A stretch of DNA of 64,000 bases, taken from positions 310,001-374,000 of the forward strand of contig NZ_SMMI01000004.1 in assembly GCF_009733535.1 (NCBI RefSeq), written 5' to 3'. The DNA comes from Sphingobacterium endophyticum (GTDB lineage Bacteria; Bacteroidota; Bacteroidia; Sphingobacteriales; Sphingobacteriaceae). Below the pieces are notes generated by a model, which was given only the letters and a program-made list of their open reading frames with translations, was not told the DNA's origin and searched no databases. Positions 8,162-17,367 of the stretch are shown here, piece after piece; position 1 is the first letter of the stretch; every line of letters begins with the position of its first letter. Position numbers and translations under genes: made by a program.

Positions 8162-9055
8162 ATGAAAGAGATATCCATAGCAGTATACGGTAGAGAATTT
8201 AACCAATCCGTTATAGGATATGTAATAGAGTTATTCACGTATCTCCGTGAAAAAAACGTCAAGGTTTACATTCACCATGATTTTCATAGTTTTTTAAAGC
8301 GACTTTGCAAATTAGACTTTACTTTTAAAAAGTTTAAGTCGCATAAGGATCTTCCTACTGATATTGCTTTTATGTTGAGTTTAGGGGGTGATGGCACGAT
8401 GCTTTCAGCAGCTACTCTTATACGTGATTCTGGTATTCCTTTGGCAGGTATTAACTTTGGACGTTTAGGTTTTTTGGCTAATATTTCCAAAAACCATATA
8501 GAAGATGCCCTAGATCAGATACTAGCAAACAATTATCAGATTCAAAAACGAGCGTTATTACAAGTTGAGAGTTCAGATGGGACTTTCAAGCAAGGAGAGG
8601 ATTTCGCACTCAATGATATTACTGTTTTCAGGTCTGATTCATCAGCAATGATTACGGTAAATGCTGTGCTGGATAATGAATTGTTGAACTCCTATTGGGC
8701 AGATGGGTTAATTATTGCCACACCTACGGGGTCAACGGCCTATTCATTAAGCTGTGGTGGTCCAATTATTATGCCGGGCAGCGGTAATTTTGTGATTACT
8801 CCAATTTCACCTCATAACCTAAATGTTAGACCAATTGTCGTAAATGAGAACATGAAATTGCATTTAGAAATTGAAAGCAGAACCGAGAAATACATTCTCA
8901 GCTGTGACTCAAAAAGTCAAACATTGAGCACAAAAACGAGCTTAACTATTACAAAAGCACCTTTCGATATTAACTTGATTAGATTAGCAAACGACCAATA
9001 TTTCAGCATTTTGCGTGAGAAATTGCTTTGGGGAATCGATGTCCGAAATTATTAA
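8162..9055 (+). CDS. nadK: NAD kinase
   Basis: 297 residues. The GGDG signature at 75-78 (SLGGDGTML), GINFGRLGFLA, the NDITVFR strand and TPTGSTAYSLSCGGPI are the NAD-binding and catalytic blocks of NAD kinase, which phosphorylates NAD to make NADP with ATP or polyphosphate. Length is normal. It follows the CBS gene and precedes uppS and bamA in the arrangement usual for the phylum, except that a spacer without a recognisable gene lies between nadK and uppS. Confidence 0.97.
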   Translation: MKEISIAVYGREFNQSVIGYVIELFTYLREKNVKVYIHHDFHSFLKRLCKLDFTFKKFKSHKDLPTDIAFMLSLGGDGTMLSAATLIRDSGIPLAGINFGRLGFLANISKNHIEDALDQILANNYQIQKRALLQVESSDGTFKQGEDFALNDITVFRSDSSAMITVNAVLDNELLNSYWADGLIIATPTGSTAYSLSCGGPIIMPGSGNFVITPISPHNLNVRPIVVNENMKLHLEIESRTEKYILSCDSKSQTLSTKTSLTITKAPFDINLIRLANDQYFSILREKLLWGIDVRNY

Positions 9056-9387
9056 GATTATTGTCTAAACTCCTATTATCCATATTTTTTGTTTACGGAT
9101 TATCTTAAAACCTGTATCTTTACGTGAAAATCTGTAAATATTTGGACCATAAAACATAATGAGAGGCGAATCGGATTCTTCATTTAATTTATTAATATGC
9201 ATTCCTATCCTTAAAAACATAGGAATATTTCCTTTTGTTCAGATTCTTAGAAACAAAACCTTATACTATCCGCAATTTATTTTTTCAGTAATTTCTAATT
9301 TCGTCCCAAAAGGATGGGAAAGGATAATATTGCCTAATAATAAAATGCTGGTCAAAAAAAATACAATGAATAAATTCAGATTATCTA
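9056..9387. other. Spacer between nadK and uppS with a doubtful 79-codon ORF
   Basis: An ORF at 9159-9398 (79 codons, from ATG) overlaps the uppS start by 11 nt in another frame. Its product is rich in Ile, Phe, Leu and Asn with no signal peptide or known motif, so it may be chance. The 8-bp inverted repeat ATTCCTAT / ATAGGAAT (9201-9226) could form a stem-loop in the uppS leader. Many relatives carry a DUF6089 outer-membrane gene at this position (from memory); nothing like it is seen here. Confidence 0.35.
9088..9122 (+). promoter_or_regulatory. Promoter candidate for uppS-bamA
   Basis: TTTG at 9088-9091, 23-nt spacer, TATCTTTA at 9115-9122 (one mismatch from TAnnTTTG). It would give a leader of about 260 nt before uppS. 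Confidence 0.35.
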
Positions 9388-10125
9388 ATGAGTTTTAAAG
9401 ATAAAATAGATAAAAACCATTTACCGAAGCATATCGCGATCATCATGGATGGTAACGGACGTTGGGCAAAGGAGAAAGGCGAGTTACGTGTCTTTGGCCA
9501 TAAAAACGGTGTTACAGCAGTTCGTGAAGCACTAGAAGCAGCTGTGGAGATTGGATTGTCCTATTTGACGCTGTATGCCTTTTCAACGGAGAATTGGAAT
9601 CGACCCCAATTTGAAGTGGATGCACTGATGGAACTTCTCGTAAACTCATTGAACCAAGAATTACCAACCTTTCAAGAAAACAATATCCGTGTCAATAGTA
9701 TTGGAAGAATGTCTGACCTACCACAGCATTGTCAAGGCACTCTTCAGTCCACTATTGAACAAACCAAGGACAATACTGGTTGTACATTAACCCTTGCATT
9801 GAGCTATGGTTCGCGCCAAGAGATCTTGGATGCTACAAAATCCATTGCTGAAAAAGTTAAAAAAGGTGAAATTTCAACTGACGATATCACGGAGGAATTG
9901 TTTAGCAAAAGCTTGTACACTCATGACCTTCCAGACCCGGATTTATTGATTAGAACAAGCGGTGAGGAACGTATAAGTAACTATATGCTATGGCAAATAG
10001 CCTATTCAGAGTTGTTTTTCCTACCGATGATGTGGCCTGAGTTTTCTAGAGAGACTCTTTTTGAATGTATTTATTTATTTCAAAATAGAGAAAGAAGATT
10101 TGGGAAAACTAGTGAACAATTATAA
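9388..10125 (+). CDS. uppS: Isoprenyl transferase (undecaprenyl diphosphate synthase)
   Basis: 245 residues. MDGNGRWA at 20-27 supplies the catalytic Asp; YAFSTENWNRP and DLLIRTSGEERISNYMLWQ with the SELFF strand are the other conserved cis-prenyltransferase blocks. It condenses isopentenyl diphosphate onto farnesyl diphosphate to make the C55 lipid carrier for peptidoglycan and surface glycans. The ATG at 9388 overlaps the end of the small upstream ORF. About 120 nt separate it from bamA, so the two may be co-transcribed, linking carrier supply with envelope assembly. Confidence 0.97.
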   Translation: MSFKDKIDKNHLPKHIAIIMDGNGRWAKEKGELRVFGHKNGVTAVREALEAAVEIGLSYLTLYAFSTENWNRPQFEVDALMELLVNSLNQELPTFQENNIRVNSIGRMSDLPQHCQGTLQSTIEQTKDNTGCTLTLALSYGSRQEILDATKSIAEKVKKGEISTDDITEELFSKSLYTHDLPDPDLLIRTSGEERISNYMLWQIAYSELFFLPMMWPEFSRETLFECIYLFQNRERRFGKTSEQL

Positions 10126-10245
10126 GAAATCATTACTTTTGCAACATTTTGATTTTGGCTCGTTTAGTGTCAGAAAATCGTAATATTTCTTTTAACAAAA
10201 ATTAACAAGACTTTGCTGTACTTTAGCAGACATAATAAAAAGTAG

Positions 10246-12819
10246 ATGAAGCGTATAATTAAACTTTCTATTTTACTCACCTTCTTAATTTGCAATTTCG
10301 CGCAGGCTCAGATAACAGGAAATAGGCCTTTGAATTTGAACAACCCAGATGACATCAGTTATTTGGATCCAAAAAACTATGTTATTGGTGGAGTAACGGT
10401 ATCTGGAGCACAATACTTAGACTCTGAGGTATTAATTACGATTTCCAAATTATCTGTTGGACAATACATCGAGGTTCCAAGCGAACAGACCTCCAATGTT
10501 ATCAAAGATTTGATGGCTCAGAACTTGTTCGAAGACGTACAATTATATGCTACAAAAATTGAGGATGAAACTATTTACCTAGAAATTAGAGTAGTTGAAA
10601 GACCTCGATTAACCCGCGTTGACATCAATGGTTTAAGCAAAACTCAGACTGAGGAAGTCCGCAAAAGATTAAATACCAATGCTGGTAAGATCGTTAATGA
10701 TAACTTACTATTAACGACAAAAACTACTATCGAAAAATTCTTAAGAGAGAAATCCTACTTATATCCAGATATTACCATCACAACCAAACCAGATTCAGCT
10801 CAAGCTAACAATGAAATTGTGATTGTTAATATTGAAAGAAACAAAAAAATCAAAGTAAACAGCATCAACTTTACTGGAAATGAAGAATTCTCAGACAGAC
10901 AGTTGACGAAGTTTATGAAAGGTGTCCGTCCAAGAGCTTGGTACCGTGTATTCGGACCTGGTAAATTCAAAGATGAAAAATACGAAGAAGCAAAGACCAA
11001 CCTAGTTGCGAAGATGCAAGATAAAGGGTTCCGTGATGCTCAAATCCTTTCTGATACTGTAAGACGCCATGACAATAATGAAGTGGCCATTGATATGGAA
11101 GTTTATGAAGGACCTAAATATTATGTAGGTAATATTTCCTGGTCAGGGAACTCCAAATTCAAGGATTCGACCTTAAATATCTTATTAGGTATTAAAAGAG
11201 GAGATGTTTACAGCGAGGAAAAACTAAATTCAAAATTAAGTGGTCCTACAAGGAACTCTGATGATATAGCAGCTGTTTATCAAAACGATGGTTACTTAAC
11301 ATTTAATGTTCAACCAGTAATCAAGCGTATTCACCAAGATACAATTGATTTGGAGATTCAAATGTTTGAAGGAAAACAGTATACGATTAACAATGTTATT
11401 TTAAAAGGTAATGATGTAACGAACGATCGTGTTGTACTACGTTCGATCTATACTAAACCAGGTCAAAAATACTCACGTGAATTATTAGTAAGAAGTGTTA
11501 GGGAGATTTCTCAGTTAGGAATGTTTGACGAGCAGAAAGTTAATCCTATGCCAACGAACCTTAATTATGAAGATGGAACTACTGACATTGAATTCTCAGT
11601 TGCAGAAAAACCATCGGATCAAGTTGAGCTTTCAGGAGGTTATGGAGCTGGTCAAGTAATCGGTACTTTAGGACTAACCTTTAACAACTTCTCCACAAGT
11701 AATTTCTTTAAAAAGGAATCTTGGAAACCACTTCCTCGTGGAGATGGGCAGAAATTAAGTATTCGTGGACAGACTTCAGGAAAGCGTTATCAATCGTATA
11801 GCTTCTCATTCTCAGAGCCATGGTTAGGTGGTAAAAAACCTATTTACTTCGGATTGAGTGCTTATATTTCGAACTCACAATTACAACGTTATAACTATCT
11901 TGAGAATCGCTATGAGGATTATGAGGGTATTCCAAAAATCCAAATGCATGGTGTTACTGCAACATTAGGTAAGCGTTTGCAATGGCCAGATAACTATTTC
12001 CAGATTAATAGTTCATTATCTTATCAACGCTATTTCTTGGATAATTACGGTGGAATTTTTGTATTCTCAGATGGTACGGCTTACAACATCAACTTTACTC
12101 AAGAGATTAGTAGAAATTCAATTGATGCACCGATCTACCCTACTTCAGGATCTCACATTAAGTTCAGTGTTCAATTGACGCCTCCATATTCATTATGGAA
12201 TGGAATGAACTACGAAACAGCTCCAGATAATGAGAAATACAAATTTACAGAGTATCACAAATGGAAATTTGATTCACAATGGTATACTAAGATTGCAGGT
12301 AAATTAGTATTAAAAGCACAGGCACAGTTTGGTTACCTAGGAAATTACAGCAGTAATGCACCAGTTTCACCATTTGAGCGTTTTAAATTAGGTGGTGACG
12401 GTATGCAAGGATTCGACTTCTTACAAGGATCTGAAATTATTGCGATGCGTGGTTACGCGAATGGAGCATTAATTCCAGCATCTACAGGAAGCAACCAACA
12501 AGGAATTGCCATTCAATCTGGTAGCCCTATCTATGCTAAATATCAATTAGAATTACGTCATCCTATCATGTTAAATGACCAGGCTACTGTATTTGCATTA
12601 GCATTTGCAGAGGCAGGAAATACATGGAATAAATTTGATGAGGTAAACCCATTCAAAGTTCGCCGTTCAGTGGGTGTCGGTGCACGTATTTTCTTACCGA
12701 TCTTCGGAATGTTAGGAATTGATTATGGTCATGCATTAGATCCTATTCCTGGATTAACAACTGATCGTTGGAAACAAAACTTCACATTCAGTATTATCCA
12801 AAATATGGGTGGGTTCTAA
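10246..12819 (+). CDS. bamA: Outer membrane protein assembly factor BamA
   Basis: 857 residues. Signal peptide at 1-22 ending AQAQ. Residues about 45-430 form POTRA repeats (e.g. TRVDINGLSKTQTEEVR, KVNSINFTGNEEFSDRQL, YTINNVILKGNDVTNDR). Residues about 450-857 form the 16-strand Omp85 barrel, with ERFKLGGDGMQGFD as the lid-lock region (VRGF equivalent) and a C-terminal strand ending QNMGGF. It inserts beta-barrel proteins into the outer membrane. Two Skp/OmpH-like chaperone genes follow immediately, so the cluster is an outer-membrane biogenesis operon. Confidence 0.97.
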   Translation: MKRIIKLSILLTFLICNFAQAQITGNRPLNLNNPDDISYLDPKNYVIGGVTVSGAQYLDSEVLITISKLSVGQYIEVPSEQTSNVIKDLMAQNLFEDVQLYATKIEDETIYLEIRVVERPRLTRVDINGLSKTQTEEVRKRLNTNAGKIVNDNLLLTTKTTIEKFLREKSYLYPDITITTKPDSAQANNEIVIVNIERNKKIKVNSINFTGNEEFSDRQLTKFMKGVRPRAWYRVFGPGKFKDEKYEEAKTNLVAKMQDKGFRDAQILSDTVRRHDNNEVAIDMEVYEGPKYYVGNISWSGNSKFKDSTLNILLGIKRGDVYSEEKLNSKLSGPTRNSDDIAAVYQNDGYLTFNVQPVIKRIHQDTIDLEIQMFEGKQYTINNVILKGNDVTNDRVVLRSIYTKPGQKYSRELLVRSVREISQLGMFDEQKVNPMPTNLNYEDGTTDIEFSVAEKPSDQVELSGGYGAGQVIGTLGLTFNNFSTSNFFKKESWKPLPRGDGQKLSIRGQTSGKRYQSYSFSFSEPWLGGKKPIYFGLSAYISNSQLQRYNYLENRYEDYEGIPKIQMHGVTATLGKRLQWPDNYFQINSSLSYQRYFLDNYGGIFVFSDGTAYNINFTQEISRNSIDAPIYPTSGSHIKFSVQLTPPYSLWNGMNYETAPDNEKYKFTEYHKWKFDSQWYTKIAGKLVLKAQAQFGYLGNYSSNAPVSPFERFKLGGDGMQGFDFLQGSEIIAMRGYANGALIPASTGSNQQGIAIQSGSPIYAKYQLELRHPIMLNDQATVFALAFAEAGNTWNKFDEVNPFKVRRSVGVGARIFLPIFGMLGIDYGHALDPIPGLTTDRWKQNFTFSIIQNMGGF

Positions 12820-12869
12820 TTAAACTTTTTAACAATTGGATTGTCTTATCATAGAATTAAAAAAATAAT

Positions 12870-13409
12870 ATGTCGATGAAAAGAATAGCAATATTGATCG
12901 TGATGTTAACCCTTATGGGCTCAGTGTCCTTTGCCCAAAAATTAGCATATGTAGATTCAGAGTATGTTATGAAACATATTCCTGAGTACAACTCAGCGTT
13001 GAAACAGTTGGATGATCAATCCAAACAATGGCAGGCTGAAGTTGACAAACAATACGATGAAATTGAACGTATGTATCAAGCGTACCAGAAAGAACAAGGT
13101 AATTTAAATGCGGATATGCGCAGACGTCGTGAAGATGAAATCGTAAATAAAGAAAAAGCAGTTAAGGAATTCCAACGTTCTAAATTTGGAATGGAAGGAG
13201 ATTTATTTAAACAACGTGAAAATTTGATGAAACCAATTCAGGCAAGAGTTACGAAAGCAATTCAAGACGTAGCATCAGCTGGACAATTTGATTTCATTAT
13301 GGATAAAAGGAGTGAATCGACATTTCATTATGCAAATCCAAGCTTAGACAAAAGTAACGATGTTGTCACTAAATTAGGATTGAAACCTAATCCTTCTTTA
13401 GCGAATTAA
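12870..13409 (+). CDS. OmpH/Skp family periplasmic chaperone (first copy)
   Basis: 179 residues. A second ATG at 12876 gives the cleaner signal peptide MKRIAILIVMLTLMGSVSFAQ and may be the real start; both are in frame. Mature part: LAYVDSEYVMKHIPEYN opening typical of OmpH, then a long charged coiled coil at about 50-125 (QYDEIERMYQAYQKEQ). It should hold unfolded outer-membrane proteins in the periplasm and hand them to BamA, 50 nt upstream. It shares only the general pattern with the second copy at 13505, so they are likely old paralogues with different roles. Confidence 0.93.
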   Translation: MSMKRIAILIVMLTLMGSVSFAQKLAYVDSEYVMKHIPEYNSALKQLDDQSKQWQAEVDKQYDEIERMYQAYQKEQGNLNADMRRRREDEIVNKEKAVKEFQRSKFGMEGDLFKQRENLMKPIQARVTKAIQDVASAGQFDFIMDKRSESTFHYANPSLDKSNDVVTKLGLKPNPSLAN

Positions 13410-13504
13410 TATTTTTTATTATTATTGCGAACTAATTTTATTATTTAAACATAAAAACAAGAAAAATTCCTTATATCAGAAAATATAAGACTAACAAAAA
13501 AAGC

Positions 13505-14071
13505 ATGAAAAATTTATTGAAAAGTGTAGTATTAGCAACTGGAATTTTAATGGCAGGAAGTGCTGCCAACGCACAACAAAAAATCGGACACATCAACACA
13601 GCGGAAATTGTTCAGTCTACTAATGAGTTCAAAGCTGCTGAAACACAGATGAAGACCTTAAGCGATACAAAGCAAAAGGAAATTCAAGGTATGATCAGTG
13701 AGTATCAAAAAGAACAAAACAATGCGAACGAGAAGTTGAGAAACCGCAGCGAGGCTAATAAAGAAACTGTAGATGCAGAAGTTCAAACAATCGCTACTAA
13801 AATGCGTGAAATGGAAACTCGTATCCAAGGTGTTCAACAAGCTGCACAAGAAGAAATTGGTAAAAAACAACAAGAATTATACGCTCCTATTGAGCAAAAA
13901 GTAATGACTGCGATCAATACTGTAGCTAAAGAAAAAGGTTATGCGTATGTATTAGACATTTCTAACGGTGGAGTTCCTTACTTCGGTGGTGGTGATGATT
14001 TAACTGCAGACATTAAAGCAAAATTAGGCGTTAGTGCTACTGCTGCACCAGCTGCTGCACCTAAGAAATAA
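13505..14071 (+). CDS. OmpH/Skp family periplasmic chaperone (second copy)
   Basis: 188 residues. Signal peptide about 1-23 ending ANAQ. IGHINTAEIVQSTNEFKAAE begins the OmpH domain; a coiled coil rich in Gln, Glu and Lys spans about 45-125, and IEQKVMTAINTVAKEKGYAY is the typical closing block. The C-terminus is an Ala/Pro-rich tail ending PKK. Same presumed job as the preceding copy. The 95-nt gap is AT-rich. It ends the bamA cluster; a strong terminator follows. Confidence 0.94.
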   Translation: MKNLLKSVVLATGILMAGSAANAQQKIGHINTAEIVQSTNEFKAAETQMKTLSDTKQKEIQGMISEYQKEQNNANEKLRNRSEANKETVDAEVQTIATKMREMETRIQGVQQAAQEEIGKKQQELYAPIEQKVMTAINTVAKEKGYAYVLDISNGGVPYFGGGDDLTADIKAKLGVSATAAPAAAPKK

Positions 14072-14090
14072 TTCTTAGCGTTAAAAGCAT

Positions 14091-14127
14091 AAAAAAAGGA
14101 TCAACTATTGGGGTTGATCCTTTTTTT
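14091..14127. terminator. Bidirectional terminator after the bamA-ompH cluster
   Basis: Stem AAAAAAAGGATCAAC / GTTGATCCTTTTTTT (15 bp) with a 7-nt loop. Serves the ompH gene and the convergent GMC gene. Confidence 0.92.
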
Positions 14128-14146
14128 ATGCTTTTATTGTTTCTGA

Positions 14147-15838
14147 TTAAAGGTTACCCTTTTTCATTTCATCCATTGCAAAATTTGCGGCTCTAGCCGT
14201 TAATGCCATGTAAGTTAATGAGGGATTCTGAGTACCTGTCGACGTCATGCTCGCTCCATCAGTAACAAAAACATTCTTACAATTATGGATTTGATTCCAT
14301 TTGTTCAAGATGGAGGTTTTAGGGTCCAACCCCATCCTAGCACCCCCCATTTCATGAATATCAAGGCCTGGGTTCTGTTTGCTATTATGCTGACTAATGT
14401 TCTTAGCTCCGATATATTCCAACATTTCAGATCCTTGATTTAGAAAATCCTCCATACTTTTTTGATCATTATCATCATATCCAACATTAAATATAACTTG
14501 AGCCATTCCGAATTTATCCTTAAGGTCTGCACTTAGTCGCACATGATTTTCTTCCTTAGGTATAGTTTCCCCCTGCATCATCATTCCTATTCCCCATCCA
14601 GCAACTTCGGAAAGACTATCTTTAAATGCCCCTCCTACCTGCTGTTCAGATGCTACTCCACGACCGCGATAAGCCCCAAAAAATGAAGCATATCCGCGCA
14701 TAAAATCCATCTCCTGTTTTTGGACATTCCTGAAATTTGGAATAATTGGTTGTGTTGGTCGTCTTCCATAGTAATAGTTATCTTCAAAACCATCTATCGT
14801 TGCGGATATAGAACCTAAATAATTATGAAAAGCAATATATTTACCTAAAAGGCCTGAGTCATTACCTAATCCATTTGGAAACCTTGTAGATTTTGAATTC
14901 AATAATATTTGGTTGCTTGCAATTGCTGAAGCATTGACAAAAATTACTTTTGCAAAATATTCAGAAGACTGCTGCGACTCGGCATCAATAATTCGTACCC
15001 CGCTGGCTTTTTGAGATTTATCATCATAGATTATAGATTCAACAATGGAATTGGGTCTTATCGTTAAATTTCCGGTTTTTGCTGCCCAAGGTAATGTTGA
15101 AGCATTTGAACTAAAGTAGCCACCGAATGGGCAACCTCTTTGGCACATCGTCCTATTTTGGCATTTTGTACGACCTTGCACAATATGTATTGGTTGAGGA
15201 TCAGTTATATGGGCACATCGGCCAGAGATAACTTGTCGATCGGGATATTTTGAAGGTAATTTTTTCTGAATCATCTGTTCAACGGCATTCAGGTCAAAGG
15301 CAGGAAGAAACTCTCCATCAGGCATTGCTGCATTCCCATCTCTGTTACCTGAAACACCAATGAACTTTTCAACATGGCTGTACCAGGGAGCAATATCTGC
15401 GTAACGTATCGGCCAATCGACAGCGAAGCCATCCCTCGCTGGTCCCTCAAAATCATAATCACTCCAACGCTGAACCTGCCGAGCCCAAAGCAGCGATTTG
15501 CCTCCAACATGATATCCTCTTATCCAGTCGAAGGGTTTCTCCTGTACATACTCTTGCTCCTTATCTTTAGTAAAGAAATGCATGGCATCTTCATTGAATG
15601 CGTAACACTTTGCAGCAATAGGGTTCTCTTGCCGTATTTTCAATGCAACTTGATTATGGTGATCAAATTGCCATGGATCCATATACGCTGTCGGATAATC
15701 CTTTACATGCTGTACATCAAAACCTCGTTCTAAAACCAAAGTCTTAAATCCTCTTTCACAAAACTCTTTTGCAGCCCATCCTCCGGAAATCCCTGAACCT
15801 ATTACGATGACATCATATGTATTCTTATTGTTTGCCAT
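14147..15838 (-). CDS. GMC family flavin oxidoreductase
   Basis: 563 residues. DVIVIGSGISGGWAAKE at about 8-24 is the FAD-binding GxGxxG fold. HVGGKSLLW and a Cys-rich stretch CQNRTMCQRGCPFGG at about 226-240 are typical of the gluconate/sugar-alcohol dehydrogenase-like branch. The C-terminal HEMGGARMG and TDGASMTSTGTQNPSLT blocks carry the His/Asn active-site region. The family oxidises alcohols or sugars and passes electrons on. No gluconate-2-dehydrogenase subunit 3 gene is adjacent, unlike many relatives. It is divergent from the Fe-S pair at 16060, a possible electron acceptor (inference). Confidence 0.9.
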   Translation of the reverse strand: MANNKNTYDVIVIGSGISGGWAAKEFCERGFKTLVLERGFDVQHVKDYPTAYMDPWQFDHHNQVALKIRQENPIAAKCYAFNEDAMHFFTKDKEQEYVQEKPFDWIRGYHVGGKSLLWARQVQRWSDYDFEGPARDGFAVDWPIRYADIAPWYSHVEKFIGVSGNRDGNAAMPDGEFLPAFDLNAVEQMIQKKLPSKYPDRQVISGRCAHITDPQPIHIVQGRTKCQNRTMCQRGCPFGGYFSSNASTLPWAAKTGNLTIRPNSIVESIIYDDKSQKASGVRIIDAESQQSSEYFAKVIFVNASAIASNQILLNSKSTRFPNGLGNDSGLLGKYIAFHNYLGSISATIDGFEDNYYYGRRPTQPIIPNFRNVQKQEMDFMRGYASFFGAYRGRGVASEQQVGGAFKDSLSEVAGWGIGMMMQGETIPKEENHVRLSADLKDKFGMAQVIFNVGYDDNDQKSMEDFLNQGSEMLEYIGAKNISQHNSKQNPGLDIHEMGGARMGLDPKTSILNKWNQIHNCKNVFVTDGASMTSTGTQNPSLTYMALTARAANFAMDEMKKGNL

Positions 15839-15916
15839 GATCTTTTCAATGTTTTTTTAGGTTGATTCTTGATGGCTAATTTACAAAATGAGGCTTACAA
15901 TACCAGTCTGTTTGTT

Positions 15917-15969
15917 GTATCAATTATTATACTTACCTTGATTTAATGGGTTTCTTACCTAATTGATAC
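15917..15969. promoter_or_regulatory. 10-bp inverted repeat between divergent GMC and Fe-S genes
   Basis: Perfect arms GTATCAATTA (15917-15926) and TAATTGATAC (15960-15969), 43 bp centre to centre, or about four helical turns. Placement between two divergent genes suggests an operator for a dimeric or looping regulator; no regulator gene is next to it. Confidence 0.35.
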
Positions 15970-16059
15970 CCGACAATTATTTTTAATCTTTCTAAATAAT
16001 TTATTATGCATGCATAGTATAATTTGAATAATTATATTTGTTTACCTAAGTATTAAACT

Positions 16060-17355
16060 ATGATAAGTCAACTCATATTTGGTATTATACTCATTGCTGC
16101 CTTGGTTTTATTCTATAAGAACGCAAGTAAAATCTATAGAAATATAAAATTAGGCCAATCAGTAAACCGTTTTGATCGAGCTGGAGAGCGATTAAAAATC
16201 ATGCTTTTGGTGGCATTTGGACAAAAGAAAATGTTCAAAAGGCCTATCCCTGCCCTACTCCATCTATTTGTTTATGTAGGATTCTGCATTATCAATATTG
16301 AGATGTTGGAGATTGTTATTGATGGTCTTTTTGGATCTCATCGCGTTCTTTCGTCCGTATTGGGTGGATTTTATAATGTGCTCATTGCTGGATTTGAAAT
16401 TTTAGCTTTTTTAGTATTATTAGGCTGTGTGATATTTTTCGTAAGGAGGAATGTTTTAAAATTAAAACGACTTAATCAAGTCGAATTAAATAATTGGCCC
16501 AAAACTGATGCTAATTTAATTTTAACTGCAGAAATCCTACTTATGGCTGCATTTTTAATTATGAATGCGGCTGACTATAAGCTACAGCAATCTGCTGTAG
16601 AGGGCTATCATTCCGTAGGCTCTTTCCCAATTAGTTCCTATTTAGTTGGAATCTTACCTGATTCTATTTCAAGCTTGATTGTAATCGAAAGATTTGCTTG
16701 GTGGTTTCATATTTTGGGGGTGTTGGCATTCTTAAATTACTTGCCAATTTCAAAACATCTGCATATCATTTTAGCATTTCCAAATACCTATTTTACAAGA
16801 CTTGAGCCTAAAGGAGAACTTAATAATATGGCTTCAGTTACGGAGGAAGTTAAGGTGATGTTGGACCCAAGTCTACCTCCCCCTACTGGAGAGCCAAGCA
16901 GATTCGGTGTAAAAGACGTTCAAGATTTGACTTGGAAAAACTTATTGGATGCTTATACCTGTACCGAATGTGGGCGTTGTACTTCATCCTGTCCGGCGAA
17001 TATGACCGGTAAGTTATTATCGCCAAGAAAAATAATGATGGATACCAGGGATAGACTAGAAGAGGTTGGCAAGAACATAGATAAAAATGGAAGTTTTGTG
17101 GAGGATGGAAAGGGATTGTTGGACACTTACATCAGTAGAGAGGAAATATGGGCTTGTACGAGCTGTAATGCATGTGTAGAGCAATGCCCAGTTAATATCA
17201 ATCCCCTAGAAATTATTATAGGTCTGAGACAATTTGCAGTGATGGAAGAATCACAAGCGCCTTCTAGCATAAATAATATGTTTTCAAACCTGGAGAATAA
17301 CGGCGCTCCATGGAAATACTCACAAGCTGACCGTGCAAATTGGACAAATCAATAA
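16060..17355 (+). CDS. Membrane-anchored (Fe-S)-binding protein, heterodisulfide-reductase-like
   Basis: 431 residues. Residues about 1-260 hold five or so membrane helices (e.g. LIFGIILIAALVLFYK at 4-19). The C-terminal half has two 4Fe-4S clusters: CTECGRCTSSCP at about 305-316 and CTSCNACVEQCP at about 367-378. It resembles NarI/HdrE-type membrane cytochrome fused to an HdrC/GlpC-like ferredoxin domain. It probably moves electrons between quinone or flavoproteins and its CCG partner 12 nt downstream. A bound heme cannot be settled by eye. The physiological donor is unknown. Confidence 0.85.
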   Translation: MISQLIFGIILIAALVLFYKNASKIYRNIKLGQSVNRFDRAGERLKIMLLVAFGQKKMFKRPIPALLHLFVYVGFCIINIEMLEIVIDGLFGSHRVLSSVLGGFYNVLIAGFEILAFLVLLGCVIFFVRRNVLKLKRLNQVELNNWPKTDANLILTAEILLMAAFLIMNAADYKLQQSAVEGYHSVGSFPISSYLVGILPDSISSLIVIERFAWWFHILGVLAFLNYLPISKHLHIILAFPNTYFTRLEPKGELNNMASVTEEVKVMLDPSLPPPTGEPSRFGVKDVQDLTWKNLLDAYTCTECGRCTSSCPANMTGKLLSPRKIMMDTRDRLEEVGKNIDKNGSFVEDGKGLLDTYISREEIWACTSCNACVEQCPVNINPLEIIIGLRQFAVMEESQAPSSINNMFSNLENNGAPWKYSQADRANWTNQ

Positions 17356-17367
17356 ACAAGAACAAAC

